Shown one piece after another: positions 23,880 through 34,233 of a DNA stretch of 44,196 bases. The first letter of the stretch is position 1. Every line of letters starts with the position of its first letter. The stretch comes from Comamonadaceae bacterium. Its GTDB lineage: Bacteria; Pseudomonadota; Gammaproteobacteria; Burkholderiales; Burkholderiaceae_C. Under the pieces are notes generated by a model, which saw nothing but the letters and a program-made list of their open reading frames with translations, was not told the origin of the DNA and did no database searches. The position numbers and the translations under genes were made by a program. The stretch covers positions 1 to 44,196 of the forward strand of contig CANBTQ010000002.1 in assembly GCA_947372425.1 (NCBI GenBank), written 5' to 3'.

Positions 23880-24446
23880 ATGGCACGCAGCAGCCTGCGG
23901 ATTATTCGGGAAGAGCACCAGACACTGGGTGCCATGTTGCGCGCCTTGGGCAAGATGATTGACCGCGGGCCCGGTGATGAACCGGAGCGCTACTTTGATG
24001 TGATGCGGGCCACATTGTTTTTCATTGATGAGTTTCCGGAGCGCTTGCACCATCCCAAGGAGACGCAGCTGCTGTTTCCGGCACTGGCACGACTGGCACC
24101 GCAGATTCAGGACACCCTGATCCGTCTGGACAAGGACCACGCCGGCAGCGAGCGCTCCATCCGCGAACTGCAGCACCTGTTGCTCGGTTGGGAACTGGTG
24201 GGCGATTCACGCCGGCAGGCCTTTGAGAAGGCGGCCCGTTACTACCTGGATCTGTATCTTGGCCATATGCACCTGGAAGACACCGAGGTGTTGCCGCTGG
24301 CGGAAAAGGTGCTGGGCGAGGCCGATTGGAAGGTGCTGGACGCTGCCTTTGCCACCAACTGCGATCCGCTGAACGGCAAGTACCCGCGTGACCCGATTTA
24401 TGACCGCCTGTTCACCCGCGTTGTGATGAGCGGGGCTTCCAGCTAG
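23880..24446 (+). CDS. Hemerythrin HHE domain protein
   Basis: A 188-residue protein made of one HHE cation-binding domain: EEHQTLG (His13), HHPKETQLLFP, DKDHAGSE and GHMHLEDTEVLPLAE provide the His and Glu ligands of a di-iron site. Such proteins bind oxygen or nitric oxide or sense iron and redox state. The start is fixed by AAGGAG 7 bp before the ATG; a longer reading from an upstream GTG would place the start inside the leader. It has its own sigma70 promoter. It follows copA on the same strand but need not share its control. Confidence 0.88.
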   Translation: MARSSLRIIREEHQTLGAMLRALGKMIDRGPGDEPERYFDVMRATLFFIDEFPERLHHPKETQLLFPALARLAPQIQDTLIRLDKDHAGSERSIRELQHLLLGWELVGDSRRQAFEKAARYYLDLYLGHMHLEDTEVLPLAEKVLGEADWKVLDAAFATNCDPLNGKYPRDPIYDRLFTRVVMSGASS

Positions 24447-24578
24447 GCGCGTCGTCCCCGGCAGTGCGGCTTCCTGGCGATGGGGCTGGGGCATGGCCTG
24501 GCAATAGGCCTTCTTGTCGCCCCGGTTGCTGCCAGGCTGTGCGCGCAGCCCCACAATGCGGGGCTATGCCTCGCGCCA

Positions 24579-25787
24579 ATGAATGACACCTTGCACACTT
24601 CTTCCCGCCAACTGACGGCGCTGGCCCTGGCCATTGCGCTGGGGGCTGCCATCTCGCTGGGCATTACCCGCTTTGCCTATGGTCTGCTGTTGCCGGCCAT
24701 GCGGGCCGATCTGGGCTGGTCGTACGCACTGGCGGGTGCCATGAACACCGCCAATGCCACGGGCTATTTTCTGGGGGCACTGGCCTGCCCGTGGTTGATG
24801 CGCCGGTTTGGCCCCTCCTTGCTGCTGACGGTAGGCGCAGTTGCGGCCAGTGTGTTCATGGTGGGCAGCGGTTTTGTTACCCAAACCGAGGGCCTACTGC
24901 TGCAGCGGCTGCTGGCCGGCGTGGCCAGTGCGCTGGTGTTTGTGGCCGGTGGCCTGCTGGCGGCCCGGCTGGGCGCCCGCGACCCCTTGCGCAGCGGCCT
25001 GCTGCTGGGCCTGTATTACGGCGGAACCGGTGTGGGCATTGTGCTGTCCAGCCTATTGGTGCCGCTGGCCCTGGATGCCGCGCAACTCAGTGCCCATGGC
25101 TGGCGCTGGGCCTGGTGGGCCATGGGTGCCTTGTGCCTGCTGTTCAGTCTGGTGCTGCTGTGGCCGGCGCGGGTGATGGCCGCCTGGGTAGCCCCTGCTG
25201 CCGCGGCCGGGCAGGTGGCGCAGGCCTTCCGCTGGCGTCTGTTTGGTTTTGGCCTGGCCGGTTACACGCTGTTTGGCGTGGGCTACATCGGTTACATGAC
25301 GTTTGTCGTGGCGCTGCTGCGCAGCCAGGGCCGCAGCGCGCTGGAGATCACCGTGTTTTACGCGCTGCTGGGCCTGGCGGTGATGGCCTCCTCGCGCATC
25401 TGGGCCCGTCTGCTGGATCGCTACAACGACGGGCGACCACTGGCCTTGCTCAATGCCCTGCTGGGCTTGGCCACGCTGCTGCCGGCGCTGACGCAGGTCT
25501 GGGGGCTGGTGTTGCTGTCGGGGCTGCTGTTTGGTGCGGTGTTTTTGTCGGTGGTGGCATCCACCACGGCACTGGTGCGGCACAACCTGCCGCAGTCGGC
25601 CTGGGTTGCGGGCATCAGTGCCTTTACCACGGTGTTTGCAGCGGGGCAGATCATCGGACCCACGGTGGTGGGCTGGATTGCCGACGGTGCTGGTGGTCTG
25701 GAGCGTGGCCTGGTGTTTTCCGCCTGTGCTCTGTGGGTGGGCGCTGCTCTGGCATTGCGCCAGCGCAGCGTGGTTCCCACTACTTGA
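24579..25787 (+). CDS. MFS transporter, YbfB/YjiJ-like
   Basis: A 402-residue membrane protein with twelve predicted helices. The start ALALAIALGAAISLGITRFAYGLLLPAMRADLGWS is the characteristic opening of YbfB/YjiJ-family transporters (GxTRFAYGLLLP), followed by the A-motif-like ALACPWLMRRFG. The substrate is unknown. I use the ATG giving MNDTLHTSS; a longer frame upstream is open but lacks transporter character. The 3' end overlaps that of the convergent GST gene by 8 bp. Confidence 0.85.
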   Translation: MNDTLHTSSRQLTALALAIALGAAISLGITRFAYGLLLPAMRADLGWSYALAGAMNTANATGYFLGALACPWLMRRFGPSLLLTVGAVAASVFMVGSGFVTQTEGLLLQRLLAGVASALVFVAGGLLAARLGARDPLRSGLLLGLYYGGTGVGIVLSSLLVPLALDAAQLSAHGWRWAWWAMGALCLLFSLVLLWPARVMAAWVAPAAAAGQVAQAFRWRLFGFGLAGYTLFGVGYIGYMTFVVALLRSQGRSALEITVFYALLGLAVMASSRIWARLLDRYNDGRPLALLNALLGLATLLPALTQVWGLVLLSGLLFGAVFLSVVASTTALVRHNLPQSAWVAGISAFTTVFAAGQIIGPTVVGWIADGAGGLERGLVFSACALWVGAALALRQRSVVPTT

Positions 25788-26388
25788 TCAGACCTTCCGC
25801 CTTCATCGCGGCGATGACGGCCGGGCGCGCCGCCACGCGGGCACGGTAGGCCAGCAGGTTGGCGTAGCCGGAGAGGTCCAGCGCCACATAGGGTGCCCAG
25901 TTGGTCACGGTAAACAGGTAGGCATCGGCCACGCTAAAGGTGTCGCCCATCAGGTACTGTTTGCCGGCCAGTTCGCCTTCCACCCATTGCAGGCGGCTGT
26001 GCAGGTGCTCCAGGCAGGACGGCTTGTATTCGGCCGGGGTGGAGGGGGTGAACAGGGGCGAGAAGCCCTTGTGCAACTCGGTGCCGATAAAGGTGAGCCA
26101 CTCCTGCAGCTTGTAACGCTCAAACGTTCCGTTGGCGGGTGCCAACTGGCTGGCAGGCGCCTGGTCGGCGATGTACTGAACAATGGCCGGGCCTTCATGC
26201 AGGCGGCGGCCGTCGTTCAGCTCCAGCAGGGGCACATAACCCAGCGGATTGATGGTGTAGTAATCGGTGCCATCGTCCAGCTTGTGGGTTTTGTTGGGGG
26301 CGGACACGGCCGTGTAGGCCAGGCCGGATTCTTCCAGCACGATGTGGGGGGAGAGCGAGCAGGCGCCGGCAGAGTAGTAAAGCTTCAT
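25780..26388 (-). CDS. Glutathione S-transferase, beta class
   Basis: A 202-residue GST. The start MKLYYSAGACSLSPHIVLEE is the beta-class signature with Cys10 as the active-site residue. The cis-Pro/Ser-Asn substrate motif is present as NPLGYVPLLELNDG, and EGPAIVQYIAD binds the gamma-glutamyl part. The helical C-terminal domain contains the conserved N-capping box (FSVADAYLF). It probably conjugates or reduces electrophiles with glutathione; the specific substrate is unknown. Confidence 0.94.
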   Translation of the reverse strand: MKLYYSAGACSLSPHIVLEESGLAYTAVSAPNKTHKLDDGTDYYTINPLGYVPLLELNDGRRLHEGPAIVQYIADQAPASQLAPANGTFERYKLQEWLTFIGTELHKGFSPLFTPSTPAEYKPSCLEHLHSRLQWVEGELAGKQYLMGDTFSVADAYLFTVTNWAPYVALDLSGYANLLAYRARVAARPAVIAAMKAEGLIK

Positions 26389-26609
26389 GGTGTTCCTTCA
26401 GGTCTTGGGAGCGGGGTTCAGGCCCCGGGGCGAGCTGCCACGGGCCAGGGATCTGATGCTAGCTGCATTTGGCGTTGCCGATTGCAAGGGGGTTCACGCG
26501 AACCGTGGATCGTGCGGCGGGGCCGCACTGTTGCGACGAGGCAAGTGCGCCGCAACCGATGGTCCTGCGTCAACGTACAAGCCGCTGGCGCAGCCTGCCC
26601 CGCCAGGCC

Positions 26610-28229
26610 TCAGGCCAGTGGCAGGCCTTTGCCGCCCAGGCGTTTTACCAGGCCCTGTGCCAGCCGGTTCACCATGCCGTAGATGGAGAGCTGGGGATTG
26701 GCCCCGATGCTGGTCGGGAACAGGGAGCCATCGTGGATGGACAGGTTTTCAATCTGCCAGTGCACCCCGTCAGGCCGCGTGACACCCTGGCCCTCCTGTG
26801 CGGACAGGCCGCAACCACCCATGACATGGGCGCTGCCGATCTTGGTCAGCAGCGGTTGCATGGGCAGGCTTTCGATGGCCTTTTTGGCCTCGGCCCAATT
26901 GCCGTAGTGGGAGCCCATTTCATGTGCCGGATAGACGGATTGGGCGCCTGCCGCAAACTGGATTTCGGCCATGGCCAGCTGGGCACGGCGTGCACCGTCC
27001 ATCACAAAGTCGGTCAGCGCGTAGTCCAGCACCGGTTGGCCGTCGCTGTTGAGCTCCACGCTGCCGCCCACACTTTGCGCATGAAACCCGTCACGCATGA
27101 TGGCCACCAGAATCTGGGTGTTGGCAAACTGCCGGAACAGGGCCGTCTGTGGCGGCCCGAAGCCGGGCAACTGGGCACCGACAAAGACCGGATGCACCGG
27201 TGCCGACTCCAGCTTGAAGCCTATGGGCCCGTCAATCGCCTGGCTGTGCAGGAAGTGGTCGGAGTAGACCGACTGCGGCGCGCCAGCCCAGCCTGCCACC
27301 GGGGACGGCATCACAGCGGTGGTAACCGTGGCCGGATGCAGGAACGTCCGTTTGCCCAGGCGGTGCTGCGGGTCGGGCGCCTGGGAGCGCAGCAGCAGGG
27401 CCGGCGAATTGATGGCGCCACCTGCCAGCACATAGTGTCTTGCTATGATTGTTGTAGCAATAGAGCCTGCATTGACAGGGGCTGCATTGCCTTTTACCGC
27501 AATGCACTGCAAATGGCTGATCTTGCCGGCGTTGAACACAAATTGCTGCGCACGCGTTTCCACCAGCAACGTGGCACCCAGGTCCAGCGCTGCCGGAATG
27601 GTGGTGACCAACATGCTTTGCTTGGCGTTGGTGGGGCAGCCCAGGCCGCAGGAGCCCAGGTTAAAACAGCCTTTGACGTTGCGCGCGATGTGTTCGGTGG
27701 CAATGCCCAGCTTGGCCGCGCCCTGGGCCAGCAGTTCGTTGTTGGCATTTGGCGCCATGTCCCAGGGCGTAATGTTGAGGCGCGCCTCGGCCTGCGCAAA
27801 GTAGGGTGCCAGCGCTTCCACGCTGTAATCGGTCAGGCCGAAATGCGCTTGCCAATAAGCCAGGGTACCGGGTGGTGTGCGGAAGGAACTGGTCCAGTTG
27901 ACGGTGGTGGAGCCGCCCACGGACCGGCCCTGCAGAATGCCGATGGCCTTGTCCTTGGTGCGGCGCCCGGCACCTTCCTGGTACAGGTCCTTGTAGGCTT
28001 CGGATTCGAGCTGGTTGAAGTCGGAACTGCTCTTGAGCGGCCCTTCCTCAATGATGACCACACTGAGCCCGGCGCGGGCCAGCAATTCGGCGCTAATGCC
28101 GGCGCCGGCGCCAGAGCCGATGATGGCCACGTCGCAGCTGATTTTTTCCGGCAGGGCTGCGTGCTTGCCGCCCAGCACTTTCCAGCCACGGCCCAGGCCG
28201 TCCCGGATGGGGTCTTTGAATTTGCTCAT
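26610..28229 (-). CDS. GMC-family FAD oxidoreductase
   Basis: A 539-residue flavoprotein: the ADP-binding loop VAIIGSGAGAGISAELLARAG near residues 34-55, the GMC signature GRSVGGSTTVNW, the FAD-proximal ARHYVLAGGAINSP, and the C-terminal SAHVMGGC plus NPQLSIYGMVNRLA with catalytic His and Asn. The CFNLGSCGLGCPTNAK segment has four cysteines, as in the membrane-associated gluconate/alcohol dehydrogenase-like branch. It is co-transcribed with a Tat-type small subunit (30-bp gap). The substrate is unknown. In frame, the region NAGSIATTIIARH is encoded by a copy of the short GCTAT dyad repeat. Confidence 0.9.
   Translation of the reverse strand: MSKFKDPIRDGLGRGWKVLGGKHAALPEKISCDVAIIGSGAGAGISAELLARAGLSVVIIEEGPLKSSSDFNQLESEAYKDLYQEGAGRRTKDKAIGILQGRSVGGSTTVNWTSSFRTPPGTLAYWQAHFGLTDYSVEALAPYFAQAEARLNITPWDMAPNANNELLAQGAAKLGIATEHIARNVKGCFNLGSCGLGCPTNAKQSMLVTTIPAALDLGATLLVETRAQQFVFNAGKISHLQCIAVKGNAAPVNAGSIATTIIARHYVLAGGAINSPALLLRSQAPDPQHRLGKRTFLHPATVTTAVMPSPVAGWAGAPQSVYSDHFLHSQAIDGPIGFKLESAPVHPVFVGAQLPGFGPPQTALFRQFANTQILVAIMRDGFHAQSVGGSVELNSDGQPVLDYALTDFVMDGARRAQLAMAEIQFAAGAQSVYPAHEMGSHYGNWAEAKKAIESLPMQPLLTKIGSAHVMGGCGLSAQEGQGVTRPDGVHWQIENLSIHDGSLFPTSIGANPQLSIYGMVNRLAQGLVKRLGGKGLPLA
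27442..27458. repeat. Short dispersed dyad repeat, copy 2, inside the GMC gene
   Basis: GCTAT (27442-27446), seven bases, then GTAGC (27454-27458): one mismatch from the dyads at 14025 and 33610. It falls inside the coding sequence of the GMC oxidoreductase on the opposite strand and is translated without breaking the frame. Confidence 0.5.
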
Positions 28230-28259
28230 GCTGTGTGCTGTGTTGCGCCGTCGTGCGGC

Positions 28260-28769
28260 TTACAGGTCGATCGGGCCGGGGTAGCCCAGCACCGGCCAGG
28301 ACTCCTTGCCGCTGAAGTAGGCGGCATAGACCAGGTCATGCAGGCCCTGGTAGGCCTGCTGGCGCAGGCTGACGCGGGACAGGCGCATGGCCTGCAGGGC
28401 TTCGGCCAATTCGGCGGTTCCCACGGCATCCCAGGTGTTTTGGATGCCCACCAGGGCGCGCCGGCCGGCCGCGGTGTCCATGATCGTCAGCAGCTGCGAG
28501 AGTTCGGCCTGCACCCCATCGGGTGTGCCCGCAATCTGGGCGTCAATGCGTGTCAGCAGCGCGCCCATGGCGGCCGTGCGGGGCAGGCGGCTTGCGTCCG
28601 GCCAGGCGTCGGCAATGAGGGCTTCTGCCAGCCGCGACAGCATGAGCCGGGAGCGTGCGGTCATAGCGCCCTGTTGCAGGCCCGGCTGCAGCAGGGCAAC
28701 GGCGCCACCGGCGACAGCCAGCACCACGGCCGAGCCGACACCGAGTCTGAGAAGTGTTCTTCGTTGCAT
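28260..28769 (-). CDS. Tat-exported small subunit partner of the GMC dehydrogenase (gluconate 2-dehydrogenase subunit 3-like)
   Basis: A 169-residue protein with a twin-arginine leader (MQRRTLLRLGVGSAVVLAVAG) and a helical body ending KESWPVLGYPGPIDL. The 'W-x-x-x-GYPGP' end is typical of the small subunits of the gluconate 2-dehydrogenase (subunit 3) type, which carry the leaderless GMC subunit to the periplasm as a hitch-hiker. The GMC gene follows 30 bp downstream. The usual third partner, a multihaem cytochrome c, is not here, so its electron acceptor is unclear. Confidence 0.82.
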   Translation of the reverse strand: MQRRTLLRLGVGSAVVLAVAGGAVALLQPGLQQGAMTARSRLMLSRLAEALIADAWPDASRLPRTAAMGALLTRIDAQIAGTPDGVQAELSQLLTIMDTAAGRRALVGIQNTWDAVGTAELAEALQAMRLSRVSLRQQAYQGLHDLVYAAYFSGKESWPVLGYPGPIDL

Positions 28770-28946
28770 CCCGTGACTATTGCACGGGAGCCTGCGTAAG
28801 GGCTAGAGCCCTCCGCCTAGAGCGGCTCGGGGTTTGCCCAGGCAAGCCATGGCGTGTGCCTGGTTTTGGGGCAGCCGGTAGAATCAGCGCCTCTCCCCCT
28901 GGCTTTTTGCGCCCTGCGTTCTGCACCGCGCCCCATTGGATCCACC

Positions 28947-31030
<2,084 letters not shown>

Positions 31031-31034
<4 letters not shown>

Positions 31035-31711
31035 CCAAGCCGTTGGAATTGGAATTGCGCGCCGGTATTCGGGCACTGGGCCTTGATTTGTCGGATGCCC
31101 AGGTGGCGCAGCTGCTGGCGTATCAGGACTTGATCCAGAAGTGGACCAAGGTCTACAACCTGACGGCGGTACGTGATCCGGCCGAGATGCTGACGCACCA
31201 TTTGCTGGATAGCCTGGCGGTGGTGTTGCCCTTGCAGAAGCAGCTGACGGCTATGCGAGCCGCAGGCGCTTTTGCTGTGGGTGCTCCGGTGCGTTTGCTG
31301 GATGTGGGCTCGGGTGCAGGCCTGCCGGGCGCGGTGATCGCCATCTGCTGTCCGCAAGTCAACGTGCATTGTGTGGATACGGTCGCCAAGAAGGCTGCCT
31401 TTATTCAGCAGGTGGCAGTGTCTTTGCGGTTGCCCAATCTGCGCGGCATCCATGCACGTGTGGAAAATCTGACTGACACCTACGACGTGGTGAGTTCGCG
31501 CGCCTTTGCCTCGCTGCCGGATTTTGTGACCTGGTCGCTGAAGTGCCTGGCAGAGCAGGGCGTCTGGATGGCGATGAAGGGCAAACACCCTGCCGATGAA
31601 ATTGCTGCACTGCCTGCCGGCGTGGAAGTGTTTCACGTGGAACCGTTGGTCGTTCCTGGCTTGGACGCGGAGCGCTGCATCCTGTGGTTGCGTTCAGGTG
31701 TGCTTGTCTGA
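31031..31711 (+). CDS. rsmG: 16S rRNA (guanine-527 N7) methyltransferase RsmG
   Basis: A 226-residue SAM-dependent methyltransferase (GidB). Its SAM loop is [17 protein letters not shown], preceded by [20 protein letters not shown], which is diagnostic for RsmG, and followed by [13 protein letters not shown]. It methylates G527 of 16S rRNA. It overlaps mnmG by 4 bp (ATGA), so it is translationally coupled. A parS-like site lies near its 3' end, coding FHVE. Confidence 0.97.
31629..31644. other. parS: parS-like site 2
   Basis: TGTTTCACGTGGAACC differs from the perfect parS in two bases on one side and keeps the CACGTG core. It is inside rsmG. Confidence 0.85.
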
Positions 31712-31822
31712 CCCTTTGTTGGTCGCCTGCATCTGTTCTGGATCCGGCGGGCTGGGCACTCTACGCCGCGGCTGTCTCCCGGCCTTCGGCCTCCTCTTTA
31801 TGCTACTGCGCAGAGCACCCAA

Positions 31823-31842
31823 CCCACCTGATCTGAGGTGGG
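31823..31842. terminator. Hairpin downstream of rsmG
   Basis: A 7-bp stem, CCCACCT/AGGTGGG, around GATCTG, followed by CTCTTG. The T content after the stem is low, so this is only a possible terminator for mnmG-rsmG. Confidence 0.35.
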
Positions 31843-31868
31843 CTCTTGCATGCCAGTGAAAGAGCCAC

Positions 31869-31884
31869 TGTTTCACGTGGAACC
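31869..31884. other. parS: parS-like site 3
   Basis: TGTTTCACGTGGAACC, identical to site 2, lies in the gap after rsmG, 2.4 kb before parB. Two identical degenerate copies 240 bp apart argue against chance. Confidence 0.87.
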
Positions 31885-32136
31885 AAGGATTTTCGTAGAC
31901 CGGGCGCAGGGCCTTGCCTGTGTAAATGCGGCAAGTGTCCGAGCGAGGTGGAGTGATGGAGGGTGCAGCCCTCTGTGGGGAACACAGCGGCGACACTGCC
32001 CCCACACCTACTGCGGGCAAGGGCCAAACCTGCAACAACCGAAATCAAGAACCGGAAAGCAAACGCCAAGAATCACGAAATCGGGTCCGCCAAAAATCCA
32101 ACGTAAACTCAAGCCCTCCCTTCGAAAGAAACCACC

Positions 32137-32751
32137 ATGCTCGGCGTTACCGACTACGGCACCTTTGTCGTTACTGTGATTGTGTTTTTGGCAATCCCTG
32201 GTCCGGGCAATCTGGCCCTGGTCACCAGCACCAGCAAGGGCGGCATTGCTGGCGGGCTGGCGGCGACCTTTGGCGTGATTCTGGGTGACCAGGTGCTGAT
32301 GTGGTCGGCCGTGGCCGGTGTGGCGGCCCTGCTGATTGCCTATCCCGATGCTTTCTCGGCGGTGCAGTGGTTTGGCGCCGCCTACCTGGCATGGCTGGGT
32401 GTCAAGATGCTGCTGGCCAAGCCGGGCGCTGCGCCGGTCATCAACATCAAGCCCCGCCACTACCTGCGCCAGGCCTTGATGATCACCTTGCTCAATCCCA
32501 AGGCCATCCTGTTTTACATGGCCTTCTTTCCGCTGTTTGTGGATCCGGTACGCCAGCAGGGACTGGTTACCTATGCCTTTATGGCGGCCACCATCGCCGG
32601 ACTGACATTTTTGTATGGACTGGGCGCCACACTGTTGACGCACTTTCTGGCCGAACGTGTGCGCGCCAACCCCATGATCGGGCGGGTACTGGAGAAAGTT
32701 GCCGGTACCTTCCTGGTCGGCTTTGGCATCAAGCTGGCGCTTTCCAAATGA
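32137..32751 (+). CDS. LysE/RhtB-family amino acid exporter
   Basis: A 204-residue inner-membrane protein with about six helices. The signature VFLAIPGPGNLALVTSTSKGG near the first helix and AYLAWLGVKMLL, then LLNPKAILFYMAFFP, are those of the LysE/RhtB translocators that export amino acids and related compounds. The substrate is not evident. It is 44 bp before parA and probably in the same transcript. Its stop overlaps an in-frame ATG that would extend parA. Confidence 0.92.
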   Translation: MLGVTDYGTFVVTVIVFLAIPGPGNLALVTSTSKGGIAGGLAATFGVILGDQVLMWSAVAGVAALLIAYPDAFSAVQWFGAAYLAWLGVKMLLAKPGAAPVINIKPRHYLRQALMITLLNPKAILFYMAFFPLFVDPVRQQGLVTYAFMAATIAGLTFLYGLGATLLTHFLAERVRANPMIGRVLEKVAGTFLVGFGIKLALSK

Positions 32752-32795
32752 CGAACGCAGACCTGAACGCAACACCTGCAGGGGACACCAAACGC

Positions 32796-33581
32796 ATGGC
32801 CAAGATATTCTGCATTGCCAACCAAAAGGGCGGGGTGGGCAAGACCACCACCACAGTCAATCTGGCGGCCGGTCTGGCCAAGGTTGGGCAGCGCGTGCTG
32901 ATGATTGATCTGGACCCGCAGGGCAATGCCACCATGGGTTCGGGTGTCGACAAGCGCAAACTGGAGCTCACGGTGTATGACGTGCTGCTGGAGTCCGCTT
33001 CCATCACCGAAGCGCGCGTGCAAAGCGACAAGCTCAAGGCAGCCGGTTGCGGCTACGATATTTTGGGCGCCAACCGGGAACTGGCCGGCGCCGAGGTGGA
33101 ACTGGTGGAAGTGGAGCGGCGTGAGCGCCGCCTCAAGGCAGCCATCGCCGCGGTGCAAACCGAATACGACTTTGTGTTGATCGACTGCCCGCCCTCGCTG
33201 TCGATGCTGACGCTCAACGGTCTGTGCTGTGCCCATGGCGTGATCGTGCCCATGCAGTGCGAATACTTTGCGCTCGAAGGCCTGACCGATCTGGTCAACA
33301 CCATCAAGCAGGTCAAGGCCAATCTGAACGACGACCTGCAGATCATCGGCCTGCTGCGCGTGATGTTTGATCCGCGTATCACCCTGCAGCAACAGGTCAG
33401 CGACCAGCTCAAGGCGCACTTTGCCGACAAGGTGTTCAACACCGTCATTCCGCGCAATGTGCGCCTGGCCGAGGCGCCCAGCTATGGCGTGCCGGGGGTG
33501 GTCTTCGACATTCATTCCAAGGGTGCGCAGGCTTTTGTGGCTTTTGCCCAGGAGATGGTTGCGCGCATCCAGGTCATGTAG
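32796..33581 (+). CDS. parA: Chromosome-partitioning ATPase ParA (Soj)
   Basis: A 261-residue ParA ATPase. The deviant Walker A is NQKGGVGKTT (residues 9-18, signature Lys11), with DLDPQGNATMG and DCPPSLSMLT. There is no N-terminal HTH, so it is the short chromosomal type. The start is the ATG after GGGGA; an ATG 48 bp upstream overlaps the LysE-family stop and would add 16 residues. ParA moves origin regions together with ParB bound at the parS sites just upstream. The next gene is a hydrolase, not parB. Confidence 0.97.
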   Translation: MAKIFCIANQKGGVGKTTTTVNLAAGLAKVGQRVLMIDLDPQGNATMGSGVDKRKLELTVYDVLLESASITEARVQSDKLKAAGCGYDILGANRELAGAEVELVEVERRERRLKAAIAAVQTEYDFVLIDCPPSLSMLTLNGLCCAHGVIVPMQCEYFALEGLTDLVNTIKQVKANLNDDLQIIGLLRVMFDPRITLQQQVSDQLKAHFADKVFNTVIPRNVRLAEAPSYGVPGVVFDIHSKGAQAFVAFAQEMVARIQVM

Positions 33582-33609
33582 GGCAGGGCTCGCGCAGCGG
33601 TATTTGTTT

Positions 33610-33626
33610 GCTATTTAATTCATAGC
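33610..33626. repeat. Short dispersed dyad repeat, copy 3 (GCTAT-N7-ATAGC)
   Basis: GCTAT (33610-33614), seven bases, ATAGC (33622-33626), in the short gap between parA and the hydrolase gene. It ends a few bases before the first possible start codon of that gene. Confidence 0.6.
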
Positions 33627-33630
33627 GTTT

Positions 33631-34218
33631 ATGAAATTTCCGGAACCCATGTCCACTCCCAACATCCTGATTCTTCCTGGCTGGCAAAACTCCGGCCCAG
33701 CCCATTGGCAAAGCCGTTGGGAAGCGCTGTATGGCGATGTGCGCGTCGAGCAGCACGACTGGATGCGGCCGCTGCGCGGCGACTGGATTGCGCGCCTGGA
33801 AGATGTACTGCTGTCACAAACCGGCCCCAGCCTGTTGGTCTGCCATAGCCTGGGTTGCATGCTGACCGCCGCCTGGGCTTCGCACTCGCGCAACACGCAT
33901 TTGGTTGCCGGTGCCTTGCTGGTGGCACCGGGCGATCCAGATACAGAAATGGGGCAATCCAACTTCCCAAGCTTTGCGCCCGTTGCCATGCGCCAACTGC
34001 CGTTCTCCAGCATCGTGGTGGCCAGTCGCGATGACCCATTCACACAATTCGCGCGTGCCCGCAGCTTTGCCGATGCCTGGGGCTCGGAATTTATCGACTA
34101 TGGCGCACGCGGCCATATCAATGCCGAGTCCGGCCTGGGCGATTGGCCCGAGGGCCGCACGCTGCTGGCCCGGCTCGGCGACAGCCGGGCTGTCACACCC
34201 CAACCCAACCCGAACTAA
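33631..34218 (+). CDS. RBBP9/YdeN-family alpha/beta hydrolase
   Basis: A 195-residue serine hydrolase. The start region ILILPGWQNSGPAHWQSRWE is typical of the RBBP9/YdeN family; the nucleophile elbow is CHSLGC, an Asp follows in VASRDDPF, and the His is in GARGHINAESGLGDWPEG. The whole triad is therefore present. The substrate is unknown. Either the first ATG or one 18 bp later (MSTPNIL) could be the start. It sits between parA and parB with 15 bp to parB, so it is in the par operon. Confidence 0.9.
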   Translation: MKFPEPMSTPNILILPGWQNSGPAHWQSRWEALYGDVRVEQHDWMRPLRGDWIARLEDVLLSQTGPSLLVCHSLGCMLTAAWASHSRNTHLVAGALLVAPGDPDTEMGQSNFPSFAPVAMRQLPFSSIVVASRDDPFTQFARARSFADAWGSEFIDYGARGHINAESGLGDWPEGRTLLARLGDSRAVTPQPNPN

Positions 34219-34233
34219 GAAGGAAAACAAAAC

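Larger units (their letters stand above)
31712..32136. other. 425-bp gene-free region between rsmG and the LysE-family gene
   Basis: No convincing gene is present. It contains parS-like site 3 and several dyads: CCCACCT-N6-AGGTGGG (31823-31842) and TGTGGGG (31974-31980) with CCCCACA (32000-32006). Reading frames on the minus strand are low-complexity and rich in Arg, Pro and Ser, and look spurious. Confidence 0.6.

Noticed and set aside
21399-24176. A 925-codon open frame on the minus strand
   Set aside because: It runs antisense to copA and the hemerythrin gene. Its translation is full of Gln, His, Arg and Gly with no domain, as expected for the shadow of a GC-rich gene.
26469-28799. A 776-codon open frame on the plus strand
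   Set aside because: Antisense to the GMC oxidoreductase and its small subunit, both of which have clear family motifs; the frame has none.
31694-32069. Minus-strand frames in the rsmG-lysE gap
   Set aside because: Low-complexity Arg/Pro/Ser/His-rich translations crossing a parS site and stems; no start signals.
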